Below are positions 17,701 to 25,478 of a DNA stretch of 64,000 nucleotides, piece by piece. The notes beneath the pieces are model-generated. The model ran no database searches. It saw only the letters and a list, made by a program, of their open reading frames with translations, and was not told the origin of the DNA. Source of the DNA: Leptospira sp. GIMC2001 (lineage in GTDB: Bacteria; Spirochaetota; Leptospiria; Leptospirales; Leptospiraceae); NCBI RefSeq assembly GCF_028462125.1, contig NZ_CP115468.1, positions 372,001-436,000 of the forward strand, written 5' to 3'. How positions within the stretch are numbered: position 1 is the first letter of the stretch; each line of letters begins with the position of its first letter. The translations under genes were made by a program, and so were the position numbers.

Positions 17701-20700
17701 TGCGGACCTCGCAGTCTAGCGGCTGTTCCGTTCGCATCAATATGACCAGCTGACTCAGCAATATCTCCTGCAACAGTTGTAACTGCCTGCGTCGTCATAT
17801 CAATTCTTCGTATGTTATTGCCAGCATTGCATGCTACATACATATAATTACCAATAATAGTGATATCGTAAGGAGTGTTCAAGTTGGCAGCAGTTCCAAT
17901 TGCATCAAGAGTGCCTGCGGTTCCAGATCCAGCAAATGTGGTAACTTCATTGCTGCGCAAATTCAAGCGGCGGATACGATGGTTATCTCTATCGGCAATA
18001 TAAAGATAATGATCTTGTAGAGCCAATCCATAAGGGCTATTGAATCTCGCAATTGCTCCTACACCATCTGCGAAGCCACTAGATGTATCGCCTGCGAGTG
18101 TTATTACATTAGCACTCGATATTCGAGTCCTTCTGATTCTATGCCCTCCTAGGTGGTCTGCATTGTAGATATAGGTTCCGTCAGTAACAGCACCCGTAGG
18201 TTCATTGAATCTCGCAGCAGTTCCCACATCGTCAACCCAGCCACCGACATTCGTCAACGATCCCGCGAAAACATTTGTAAATCCATCTGCTGGATTAATA
18301 CGAACTATGCGATTATTAAGTCTATCCATCACATAGAAATAGGTTCCGTCAAAAGTAATGCCACGTGGAGTATTGAACCGACTAACACCTATTGCGCCTA
18401 TAGCTGTTCCAGGTACAGGGCTTCCAGGGCCATCAGCAATTTCTCCTTGGTAGACACTGTAATCGAACTTTAGAGATGGATTTTTTTGGATTCTGCTTCC
18501 ACCTATATGATATCCTTCGACACAATTAATATCGAGGGTAGTGATGTCCGCTCCCCCTACAGTTCCAGATACCGTCGTAGGATTTACAAATATACAATGT
18601 TGTCCTTGGGGCTGAGCTGTGATTGTATAATCCAGAGCAACTCCGCTATTTACATTGAAGGTTGGTATAGGATCACCAGAATTCAAAACAAAGGGCGCGC
18701 CAACTGCGGCACCTGGATCAATTGTTATTGAAGAACCTGGAAGTAGATTTCCTGCATTTGGTCCACTTATCGATCCTGACAAATTGTATTGGTTTACAGA
18801 ACAAGAAATATTGACATTGGTTACGTTCGCATTAGAAACAGTTCCTGTATCATTACTCAGGACGCAAGTCTGCCATGGACTTGTTGGCGAACTCAGTATT
18901 GTCACGGCATAACCAACTCCCGATGCAACAGCTGTCGCAAAAGTATATCCACCGTTAGCTGATAATATCGTATTATCTGCGGCATTATTTTGAACGACAA
19001 AGCTATTAAGAGTAAATGGTGTCGTCAATGTCGAAATAGTTCCACCGATCGTATATGTGTTAACAGGATAGGATAAGTTTACAATATCACTTTGTGTGAA
19101 ATTTTCCCGACAGGCACGAACTTTCACGAGTTTATTATCAATTCCCGCATGCGTGAAGTTAGCATTCGATCCTGTCGTGCAAACATTGGGAGTCGCTCCG
19201 CATACGGGATCGACTGGAGCTGTTGGAGAATCAGCTGAGTTCTGACAAAACCAAGTAATCGCAGTAGTAGTGGTAGTAAATCCTGTTGTTCCTCCAGCGT
19301 CCATTCCCGTTGCGGTTGCAACAACAGGTGATGGGTCTGCAACTTTTAGATTATAAGATCCACTTGCGACAACCGCAGAAGGAGGCCAACCTGCTCGACA
19401 TTGCCGAACTTTGATGGTATGATTGATTGCTTCTGTTATTGGAATTGTTGTCGTAGTTGTATCGGGCGAGGCACACGTCGGATCAGTTTGCGCGCCCGTT
19501 CCGTCTCCCAAAGTATAACGAAAGTTAGCTCCAGTTACTGGAGCATTGAGTGCGACATTTACAAGATTATTAAAAGTTCCTGCTACTGTAATCAATTCTG
19601 GAAGAGGTAGAGCGCAAGAAATCAATAGATCATTGACATTTCCCGAAACAAATATAGGTGCACCGGTTCCAGTACCTGTTACGTTACAAGCTTGAATTGG
19701 TGAAGATGGCTGAGTTGTGATCGTTACTTGGAATTGAGCGCCAGGAGGAATTGCAGCAGGAAAGGAAAAGGTTGTATCACCGGCATTGATATTTAAGTTT
19801 TGAGTAGCAAAAGCCGTTCCTCCTGTATTTGTCAGAGATAGAACAAGACCACTTCCTACAATACTACTCGGAGTACCTCCCGGTATGCTCACAGTTCCCA
19901 CTGCTAAATAACCTGCAGTGCAGTTTACGATTACAGTATTGGTTGGTCCCGCAATGGTTCCATTAGGTGAAGGTATTGAACAAGATCCAGTTGTAATTAC
20001 ACCACCAGCATTTAAGATAGATAAAGAATATGCAGATCCACTGACAAGACTAGTCGGAAAAGAAAGTGTTGTATCACCTGTGAATTGAATGATTTCGGAT
20101 CCATTCACTTGGATCTGCAATTCATTACCAACGCCAAGTGTTCCGAGTGCACCAATTCCAACTACTTGAACTGAAAGAGGATTTATATCCGTTACGCAAT
20201 CTATGACCATACTAAGGTCTGCATTCGTCAATGTCCCTGTTGTTGAGACTGGAGTTGTGATTGAACATGTCTGCCAAGGATTAGTTGGTTGGCTGACAAT
20301 AGCAAGTTGGTATGATGAGTTCTGGGGAATTGGAGGAAAGGCAAAGCTTGTTGAAGTTATGGAAACAGTCTCGGTAACTCCGGCTGTTGTATTGGAGATT
20401 TCCAATCCTGAACCCAATAAATTATTTACAATTCCAGAAATTGAAAGTAAGCCCTCGCCGCAAACAACTTGAATACTTGTGACATTGCCATTAATAATAG
20501 TTCCCGTACCACCCTCCACTGTACAATTTTGCGGGGGAGATGTAGGTTGGGTTTTTACTATCACATTGTAGGATGTACTTTTGGAATAACTATTTGCAAA
20601 AGTAAATGTTCCATTTTCGTCAACGGAGATTGACTCAGAATTATTTTCAATTTCTAACCCAGAACCCAAAAGCCCAGATACTTCGAAAGAGATTGTGTAA

Positions 20701-20825
20701 TTTTGTTGGTTATCTAGAAATCTTAAAAAACTCAAAGATTCTAATTCCGATTTCTGCAGAGAAGGAAGCGAGCATGAAAATAAGCTAAGAGCTAGTAATA
20801 ATTTTATGATTTTATAATTTTGCAT
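14775..20825 (-). CDS. giant multidomain surface lipoprotein (Ig-like, NHL and LamG-like modules)
   Basis: A product of about 2016 residues starting at the ATG at 20825, which has AGGA just upstream and gives a signal ending LSLFSC (lipobox Cys). The frame is open to 20879 but without a better start. The N-terminal 700 residues repeat beta-rich modules with a QPTSPxQxC / VTxIxVxC pattern, interrupted by two chitobiase C-terminal-like modules (TIKVRQCRAGWPPS and LVKVRACRENFTQS). NHL-type propeller repeats follow (RGITFDGTYFYVMDRLNNRIVRI; AGSGTAGT), then three or four LamG/concanavalin-like domains (SLWVRWDG, HLCGTYDG, MCVWTRI, DGALSAINRNIIECYLSSKYG). All are adhesion or ligand-binding folds, so a surface or periplasmic binding role is inferred. 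Confidence 0.85.
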   Translation of the reverse strand: MQNYKIIKLLLALSLFSCSLPSLQKSELESLSFLRFLDNQQNYTISFEVSGLLGSGLEIENNSESISVDENGTFTFANSYSKSTSYNVIVKTQPTSPPQNCTVEGGTGTIINGNVTSIQVVCGEGLLSISGIVNNLLGSGLEISNTTAGVTETVSITSTSFAFPPIPQNSSYQLAIVSQPTNPWQTCSITTPVSTTGTLTNADLSMVIDCVTDINPLSVQVVGIGALGTLGVGNELQIQVNGSEIIQFTGDTTLSFPTSLVSGSAYSLSILNAGGVITTGSCSIPSPNGTIAGPTNTVIVNCTAGYLAVGTVSIPGGTPSSIVGSGLVLSLTNTGGTAFATQNLNINAGDTTFSFPAAIPPGAQFQVTITTQPSSPIQACNVTGTGTGAPIFVSGNVNDLLISCALPLPELITVAGTFNNLVNVALNAPVTGANFRYTLGDGTGAQTDPTCASPDTTTTTIPITEAINHTIKVRQCRAGWPPSAVVASGSYNLKVADPSPVVATATGMDAGGTTGFTTTTTAITWFCQNSADSPTAPVDPVCGATPNVCTTGSNANFTHAGIDNKLVKVRACRENFTQSDIVNLSYPVNTYTIGGTISTLTTPFTLNSFVVQNNAADNTILSANGGYTFATAVASGVGYAVTILSSPTSPWQTCVLSNDTGTVSNANVTNVNISCSVNQYNLSGSISGPNAGNLLPGSSITIDPGAAVGAPFVLNSGDPIPTFNVNSGVALDYTITAQPQGQHCIFVNPTTVSGTVGGADITTLDINCVEGYHIGGSRIQKNPSLKFDYSVYQGEIADGPGSPVPGTAIGAIGVSRFNTPRGITFDGTYFYVMDRLNNRIVRINPADGFTNVFAGSLTNVGGWVDDVGTAARFNEPTGAVTDGTYIYNADHLGGHRIRRTRISSANVITLAGDTSSGFADGVGAIARFNSPYGLALQDHYLYIADRDNHRIRRLNLRSNEVTTFAGSGTAGTLDAIGTAANLNTPYDITIIGNYMYVACNAGNNIRRIDMTTQAVTTVAGDIAESAGHIDANGTAARLRGPHGLVTDGFDLYFVEFNTSHLVRRLEISSGNVTTIVGTPTLSGASNGVGANARMDQPAMIGTDGRALYVSSNHSIRKISNNKLKHRFPFAGNTIDYDSQTPNPPDAVWDGTPSYFNGRFGGANGSAFFDGTNRITASANITPAVENISVSLWVRWDGNTGPDANNLFFYLGSSTVADGFGLAMEGTGAGTDANKLRLIAGGVGIRTLGYRMVPNLWTHLTIKKTVSATKFKIYANGKLIGTEDILPNNITTTNLMIGGNLSNANYFRGAIADLRIYQRSINEGEVAELSRDASPGGVGTPYNSLGSPGLVAHYDLDTAGIVDSGPNSYVISNTIGTPGFSFGKDGMVNGGRRTRAGSYNSPNNPHGLPYGKSPRTICVWVKPEQLPTSDGQALPAFLYGFNNMNNSFGIGMSRIAGIQQVGILTGVNDYTVNYSLPLHVWTHLCGTYDGTNVTIFADGRQIGATLPAAALNTANGGVGSLHLGSWFGSDYYPGKIDDARLYNRVLTVNQIRNLASQIPEGLVARYDLQGDPNDSSGFNYHLTPFNGPTLSQDRMGNPNSAYTFNGTNQFMQNVNTNLPLPQGQDARSMCVWTRINQALATPTLKIAAAYGTSATGNAFILGASNLTATPIMRGCVFGAVCNPNVPNPLYTWYHICQTVNPTASPTAVKQYFNGKQVGAEDSTSYITSNSPLTIGAFNNNYEFPGQIDEVTIYNRELSADEVRALSGYNPIQVSTWSGTPAASSLKAYFQADSLSYLANNDLVTDWLDNSGVGNNISQGTAANQPSFVASGIGGKPTIRFVKANNHWLENAAATGVVGNSFTMFGVFAKELANSGGQIVFSIGSTCGNDKAFGYDWNVTNDFFLATYCGFAHSPTTRIAAINEPVIFAHSHADSINRSIFINGLQEYIDVAPMHTYSGNSYMSIGRRNQSGGSEYFGGIASEIIYFDGALSAINRNIIECYLSSKYGIPLDAGLNCD

Positions 20826-20940
20826 TTTCCTACAATATACCCGCAATTTTATTATGCTAGGTACAAATCCAAAAATCAAGTAAATTTATTGACTACATCT
20901 ATAAACTAATGGGATTAAACCGCTTAAAATAAATTATTTC

Positions 20941-20959
20941 ATAGGGTGTTTTACCCTAT
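20941..20959. repeat. 7-bp inverted repeat in intergenic region
   Basis: ATAGGGT at 20941-20947 and ACCCTAT at 20953-20959 flank a 5-base loop. It lies between the polyprenyl synthase stop and the giant lipoprotein start, both on the minus strand. It could be a weak terminator or an operator upstream of the lipoprotein gene; the sequence alone does not decide. Confidence 0.35.
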
Positions 20960-21094
20960 AGAATCCATTTTTAAGACTTTTCAAAGATTTATAATCGACC
21001 ACAGATAAAAGAAATATTTTAATACTGGTCGCTTAGGACTGAATTTTTACGTGAGAGACAAGAATTATTCTGTAAAGAAATCTTTTGGCTAATT

Positions 21095-22021
21095 TTAAAT
21101 TAATTTATTGAGCTGCTCTTTCATGATAGATTTGGATTTGGAATCAGGAAATTGATCGAGATAACGGATCAGATACATTATGTCTTTTTCAATTTCTTCC
21201 ATAATCAGTTTCTCTACTTCATAACCTTCCAATAGTTCCAGAATCTTTTTCTCATTACTTGCATTAATAGATTGTACAATTAGTTCACGGTCTTTTCTCA
21301 ACGCTTTGTCTCGAAGAAAAATGATTGGGTATGTATATAATTTATTATGGAAATCTTTTAAGAATACTTTGCCACTAGTCTTGGAGTCTGTAAAATAATC
21401 TAATAAGTCATCTCGCTTCTGGAAGATCCTTCCCATTGTAATTCCAAACTCTCTTAAAGATTTGGATTTTTTGCGATCCCAACCTTTTAGAATACCAACG
21501 CACTCAGTGGCTGCTCCAAATAAGGAAGCAGTCTTGCCATAAATGATCTGCTCATAGGTTTGGAGTGTGATTTTGGGATTTTTCTCCCATTGCATTTGCA
21601 ATAACTCACTTACTGCAAGATCTCGTATAACTTCTGTAAATGAATCCATCAATAATGGATTCCGCAGTTTGTTGAGTCTTTCTATACCACAGGCTAGGAG
21701 AAAATCACCTGCGAGTATTGCAGTTTTGTTCCCATGCAATGCTCCAACGGTTTTTTTGCCACGTCTAGTGTCAGCTTGGTCAACAACATCATCATGCAGA
21801 AGACTTGCAGCGTGAATCAATTCTGTGATCGACGCAACTATCCATTGCTCTTTTCCCGTATATTCTAATATATCACATAAAAGTAAATGAGTTAGCGGGC
21901 GAATTCTTTTGCCGCCAGATTCAATAACATGTTTTTTGACATCACGAAGAATTTTTAGATCCTCGCGAATCAATGAATCTAAGGTGGAATCCACCTTTTT
22001 TATCGCTAAACTGATGTTCAA
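21095..22021 (-). CDS. polyprenyl diphosphate synthase
   Basis: A 308-residue trans-prenyltransferase. The isopentenyl diphosphate-binding GGKRIRP lies at residues 36-42, the first Asp-rich motif DDVVD at 77-81 and the second RDDLLDYFTD near residue 207, all in standard order for octaprenyl/heptaprenyl synthases. It elongates allylic diphosphates with isopentenyl diphosphate to make the side chain of quinones or lipid carriers; chain length cannot be read by eye. The start lies 4 bp after the stop of the SirB1-like gene, so the two are cotranscribed, possibly with the transketolase half upstream. Confidence 0.9.
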   Translation of the reverse strand: MNISLAIKKVDSTLDSLIREDLKILRDVKKHVIESGGKRIRPLTHLLLCDILEYTGKEQWIVASITELIHAASLLHDDVVDQADTRRGKKTVGALHGNKTAILAGDFLLACGIERLNKLRNPLLMDSFTEVIRDLAVSELLQMQWEKNPKITLQTYEQIIYGKTASLFGAATECVGILKGWDRKKSKSLREFGITMGRIFQKRDDLLDYFTDSKTSGKVFLKDFHNKLYTYPIIFLRDKALRKDRELIVQSINASNEKKILELLEGYEVEKLIMEEIEKDIMYLIRYLDQFPDSKSKSIMKEQLNKLI

Positions 22022-22025
22022 GGAA

Positions 22026-22910
22026 CTAAAACCTTTTCTTATCTAGTACCTGCTGGTATATTGAGAGCAATTCTTCCATCTCTTTCCAGCCCGTTTTTCG
22101 ATAGATATTAATTAAGTTACGAAACATTCTTTTCAATATTGATGATGTACTCGTTCGAGCAAAGTATTTCTGAGTAGGATCAAACCCATGCGATTCAAGA
22201 AATTTCTCACAAGTATTGCGATCTAAGAGAACTCCACCATGGAATGGATCGATATAGGTCGTATAATCAGGCGAATCATAGAATAGCAAAAAATGAAAAG
22301 GCATATTCGTCCCGTACAACGGAAGTCCTAACCTTTTTCCAACTAATATGTAGATTACGGAAAGCGAAATTGGGATTCCGATTTTTGTTCTTATTACTTG
22401 ACTTAAGTAAGAATTCTCAGGCAAATCATATCGATCTTGGTCTCCAGACAATCCTTCTTCTTCGACTAAAACTCGAATCAGAATCTGAACCTTAGCTTCA
22501 TCAGAAAGAATTAAATGATTCTCCCTAAATAAATCTTCGATACGATTCGCAACCCGATCCAAATATTCTTTTAATTCAAGATACGATGCGTTGGGATCAC
22601 CTAATTCTGATAAGAGGAATACTCCTTCTTCCAAATCTTCATAGTTTCTGGATAAAGGTCTGCTTGCAATTTGCATATAGCGATGATAAGTGCGTTCTGT
22701 CTGAATCAATCTTGCATAATTTCTTGAGCTAGATCTTAGAATTGGATCTTTTAAATTATCAATTGCGCTTAGAATGGAATGTTGCCAAGGAACCAGAGTG
22801 GAAATATTGCGAAGTATTTCGTGCTTTTTGTCCTTGGCTGAAAATTCTAATTCATAGAAGAGATGACCAAGCTCTTCTATAGGAATTGGTTGAATGTCAG
22901 AAGGCTTCAT
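22026..22910 (-). CDS. SirB1/transglutaminase-like family protein
   Basis: The central block KIGIPISLSVIYILVGKRLGLPL followed by MPFHFLLFY and YIDPFHGG is the signature of the SirB1 family (Transglut_core2), in which the His and Asp of a transglutaminase-like fold remain. The 294 residues fit the family with a C-terminal helical segment. The molecular role is unsettled. It is placed between the transketolase half and the polyprenyl synthase on the same strand. Confidence 0.8.
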   Translation of the reverse strand: MKPSDIQPIPIEELGHLFYELEFSAKDKKHEILRNISTLVPWQHSILSAIDNLKDPILRSSSRNYARLIQTERTYHRYMQIASRPLSRNYEDLEEGVFLLSELGDPNASYLELKEYLDRVANRIEDLFRENHLILSDEAKVQILIRVLVEEEGLSGDQDRYDLPENSYLSQVIRTKIGIPISLSVIYILVGKRLGLPLYGTNMPFHFLLFYDSPDYTTYIDPFHGGVLLDRNTCEKFLESHGFDPTQKYFARTSTSSILKRMFRNLINIYRKTGWKEMEELLSIYQQVLDKKRF

Positions 22911-22941
22911 ATTCTGACATTAATATAGAATGCAAATTTGG

Positions 22942-23760
22942 TCAAGAATGAACTAATTCTTTTAGTGCTTCTTCTTCTTGTTCTTTGGATGGAGGTGTGC
23001 CATGCCATTTAGGTTGGTTCTCCATATAGGAAACCCCTTTACCTAATGTAGTTTTGAATACAATAAGTGTTGGTGAACCTTTATGTGTAGCAGCTTTTTC
23101 AAATGCTTCAATGATTTCTGAAACATTATGTCCGTTCGCATCAATAACATTCCAACCAAAAGTTCTAAACTTCTCACCAAGAGGTTCAAGTCTCATCACT
23201 TCTTCGGTATTGCCATCAATCTGAATGAAATTTCTATCCATGAAAGCAATTAGGTTGTCTGTTTTATAATGAACAGCAGATTGAGCTGCTTCCCAAGTCA
23301 TTCCTTCTCCACATTCTCCATCAGATATGCAAGTATAGATCTTATGCTTCTCACCTTTTAATCTAGCACCAAGTGCAAGACCAACCGATACAGACAATCC
23401 TTGTCCTAGAGATCCGCTAGAACTTTCTAATCCTTCCATATATCGAGTTGATGGATGTCCTTGTAATCTCGAATTGATGTTTCTAAATGTTAATAGATCT
23501 TCTTCGGGGAAATATCCAGATAGTCCCATCGCCGCATAACGGACTGCACATACATGTCCGTTTGAAAGGATCAATCGATCTCTTCCTTCCCAGTTTGGAT
23601 TCTTGGGATCATGCTTTAGTACTTTCTTATATAATACTGCATATATATCGGCAAGACCAAGCGGTCCACCGGGATGACCGGACTTTGCTGCCGTCACCAT
23701 TTTGATAATCTGAATTCTGATATTCTTTGCAAATTCTTGAATGCTTTTGATTTCGTCCAT
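22942..23760 (-). CDS. transketolase, N-terminal (thiamine diphosphate-binding) subunit
   Basis: A 272-residue protein covering only the first domain of transketolase. It has [10 protein letters not shown] (about residues 26-35), [27 protein letters not shown] and the cofactor motif SDGECGEG with a distal Asn ([10 protein letters not shown]). The pyrimidine-binding and C-terminal domains are absent, so a separate subunit must complete the enzyme. That partner is not adjacent: the next gene downstream is SirB1-like. The pentose phosphate pathway role is from family knowledge. Confidence 0.9.
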   Translation of the reverse strand: MDEIKSIQEFAKNIRIQIIKMVTAAKSGHPGGPLGLADIYAVLYKKVLKHDPKNPNWEGRDRLILSNGHVCAVRYAAMGLSGYFPEEDLLTFRNINSRLQGHPSTRYMEGLESSSGSLGQGLSVSVGLALGARLKGEKHKIYTCISDGECGEGMTWEAAQSAVHYKTDNLIAFMDRNFIQIDGNTEEVMRLEPLGEKFRTFGWNVIDANGHNVSEIIEAFEKAATHKGSPTLIVFKTTLGKGVSYMENQPKWHGTPPSKEQEEEALKELVHS

Positions 23761-23772
23761 ATAATCCTTTTT

Positions 23773-24180
23773 CTATTCCCCTACGTATTTAAAAATTACA
23801 AGCCCTGAAATGTAAACCACTAGGTAGAGTGGTATAAAAAAAATATGAATCCTCTTGTGAATTTCGCTTTTCCTTGTCATTCCTGTATAAGCCATAACCA
23901 ACATCATTATGAGAGCAGTTGCCGCAAAGATGCGATGAGTCAAAATTATCCAAGGATCAACATTGGGAACGATTCCGTTCTCTTCGATCCCACCCATAAG
24001 ATATTTCATGACAAGCAAATATACGGCAGTTGATAGATTGAAAAGGACTCCAATAGAATTGAAGATTCTATGAATTCTATTATCGGATTTTCGAAAATAA
24101 TATCCAATAGCGAAACAGATCACAGATAAGGTCATTCCAAAATGTATTAAATAAAGACTCATAAACCAATGCTTTTCCAT
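23773..24180 (-). CDS. small four-helix membrane protein (DUF420-like)
   Basis: About 135 residues with four hydrophobic helices (LIHFGMTLSVICFAIGYYF; FNLSTAVYLLVM; TALIMMLVMAYTG; FIPLYLVVYISGLVIF). Histidines lie near helix ends (LTHRIF, EIHKRIHIFF), a pattern seen in DUF420 and cytochrome-assembly-like proteins, so a heme-related role is possible but unproven. The frame is open to 24246, which would run up to the tRNA-Thr gene; the ATG at 24180 with GGAG just upstream is preferred. Confidence 0.6.
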   Translation of the reverse strand: MEKHWFMSLYLIHFGMTLSVICFAIGYYFRKSDNRIHRIFNSIGVLFNLSTAVYLLVMKYLMGGIEENGIVPNVDPWIILTHRIFAATALIMMLVMAYTGMTRKSEIHKRIHIFFIPLYLVVYISGLVIFKYVGE

Positions 24181-24246
24181 CGCTCCAGAGCTACAAAAAA
24201 TTTTTATATTGACCATGGAAATTAAATTGAAAACTTGGTAATACAT

Positions 24247-24321
24247 GCCGCCTTAGCTCAGTGGTAGAGCAGCTGTTTTGTAAACAGCTGGTCGGAGGTT
24301 CGAATCCCTCAGGCGGCTCCA
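24247..24321 (+). tRNA. tRNA-Thr (anticodon TGT)
   Basis: The 5' acceptor GCCGCCT pairs with AGGCGGC, followed by discriminator T and an encoded CCA. The D-arm GCTCAGTGGTAGAGC, the anticodon stem-loop CTGTTTTGTAAACAG with TGT, and the T-arm GGAGGTTCGAATCCC are all in place. Decodes ACA and probably other ACN codons. Confidence 0.96.
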
Positions 24322-24385
24322 TTTTTTTTAGAATCTCCCTGTGAGACCTACAAGAACGGTAGAATGTGAATTTGAAATGAAAAAT

Positions 24386-24470
24386 GGGTAGGTACCCAAG
24401 CGGTCAACGGGATCAGACTGTAAATCTGCCGGCTCAGCCTTCGAAGGTTCGAATCCTTCCCTGCCCACCA
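24386..24470 (+). tRNA. tRNA-Tyr (anticodon GTA)
   Basis: The acceptor GGGTAGG pairs with CCTGCCC (one G-T pair), then discriminator A and an encoded CCA. The anticodon loop ACTGTAAATCT contains GTA, and a long variable arm marks a class II tRNA as expected for bacterial tRNA-Tyr. It lies 64 bp after tRNA-Thr and is probably in the same transcript. Confidence 0.96.
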
Positions 24471-24490
24471 TTTTCATTCTCAAATGCTTC

Positions 24491-25468
24491 TCAGTATCCG
24501 AAAAGTCTATAACCTGCATTCATAAAGAACTCAGTATTATCCTTCTCACCAAGTAGATCGATTGCAATTTTTAATTCCTTGTCTGTTGGTTTGGTTTTAG
24601 AACAGATTAGGTGCAATAGATAATCTTGCTCTGAATTTTCGCGCTTAGCAAAAGGTCCCAACTTACAGGCTTCATTGACTTGACCAGTTGCCACAAGGCT
24701 TTTGCCCAATTCACGATTCGCTCTTTCCTTGTTACCAAATTGCTGACTCTTGCGAAAATATTCTAAAGATTCATCGAATCTTTTTGTACTTCGTAAATAT
24801 TGCCCATATAAATAAAACGCATCAGACTTTTCAGAGTCAGTGATAGATTCGCGTTCTAGATAATTTTCTATAACTTGAGGAGTTTCAGTTTCACCTGATT
24901 TGACGAGCAGTCCAATTCGAAAGATCGGGGATGCGATTGATTCTGGAAGATAGAACATCAATGTTCTCAATTCTTCAAAATAGCCTCGATTCATCAAAAC
25001 GCTATAGACAAATTGGAAGAGTGATGCTGAGGACTGTTCGATCAATAGCTCGAGAAGATTTGAAATTTTCTCATTTGTTGGATGAACCGCTAGAGTGTAT
25101 GCAGCAGAAAATTGATTAGAATTGATTTGATAGGCTCTTATCAATTCTCCAATTTTCTTTTCATGTTCTTTGCCGACGGCAAGAAATCCGCTATAACGAG
25201 AGTAATGTGATAATAGCTCAGGATATTTATTTGTTCTACCATATAAAAAATACAATCGAGTAGCGATTATTCTTTTAAGATCTCGATCAGGATTTTTGGC
25301 AAGTGATTCTTCATATATAGGTATGGAGAAAACTGGATACGATTTTTCGAGTTTATAAGCCTTCTCATAAAGGCGAAGAGATTCTTGAGCTTGAATAGAA
25401 CGAGATACCGGTAACGCGATCAGAATCAAAAGCAGAATCGGAAATTTTTTTCCTTTTGACAAAATCAT
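24491..25468 (-). CDS. exported TPR-like protein, function unknown
   Basis: About 325 residues, mostly helical. The signal peptide (FPILLLILIALPVSRSIQAQ) starts at the ATG at 25468, which has GAAAGAG at good spacing; the longer frame to 25516 would overlap the upstream gene and bury the signal, so it is rejected. Segments such as DAFYLYGQYLRSTKRFDESLEYFRKSQQFGN resemble tetratricopeptide repeats. It lies 10 bp downstream of PBP1A on the same strand, so an envelope or cell-wall accessory role is plausible. No precise family is recognised. Confidence 0.75.
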   Translation of the reverse strand: MILSKGKKFPILLLILIALPVSRSIQAQESLRLYEKAYKLEKSYPVFSIPIYEESLAKNPDRDLKRIIATRLYFLYGRTNKYPELLSHYSRYSGFLAVGKEHEKKIGELIRAYQINSNQFSAAYTLAVHPTNEKISNLLELLIEQSSASLFQFVYSVLMNRGYFEELRTLMFYLPESIASPIFRIGLLVKSGETETPQVIENYLERESITDSEKSDAFYLYGQYLRSTKRFDESLEYFRKSQQFGNKERANRELGKSLVATGQVNEACKLGPFAKRENSEQDYLLHLICSKTKPTDKELKIAIDLLGEKDNTEFFMNAGYRLFGY

Positions 25469-25478
25469 AAAAACTCTT

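Noticed and set aside
15784..20788. Several plus-strand frames of 60-106 codons across the giant lipoprotein gene
   Set aside because: They are antisense shadows of a long, domain-rich gene and have no RBS or family features.
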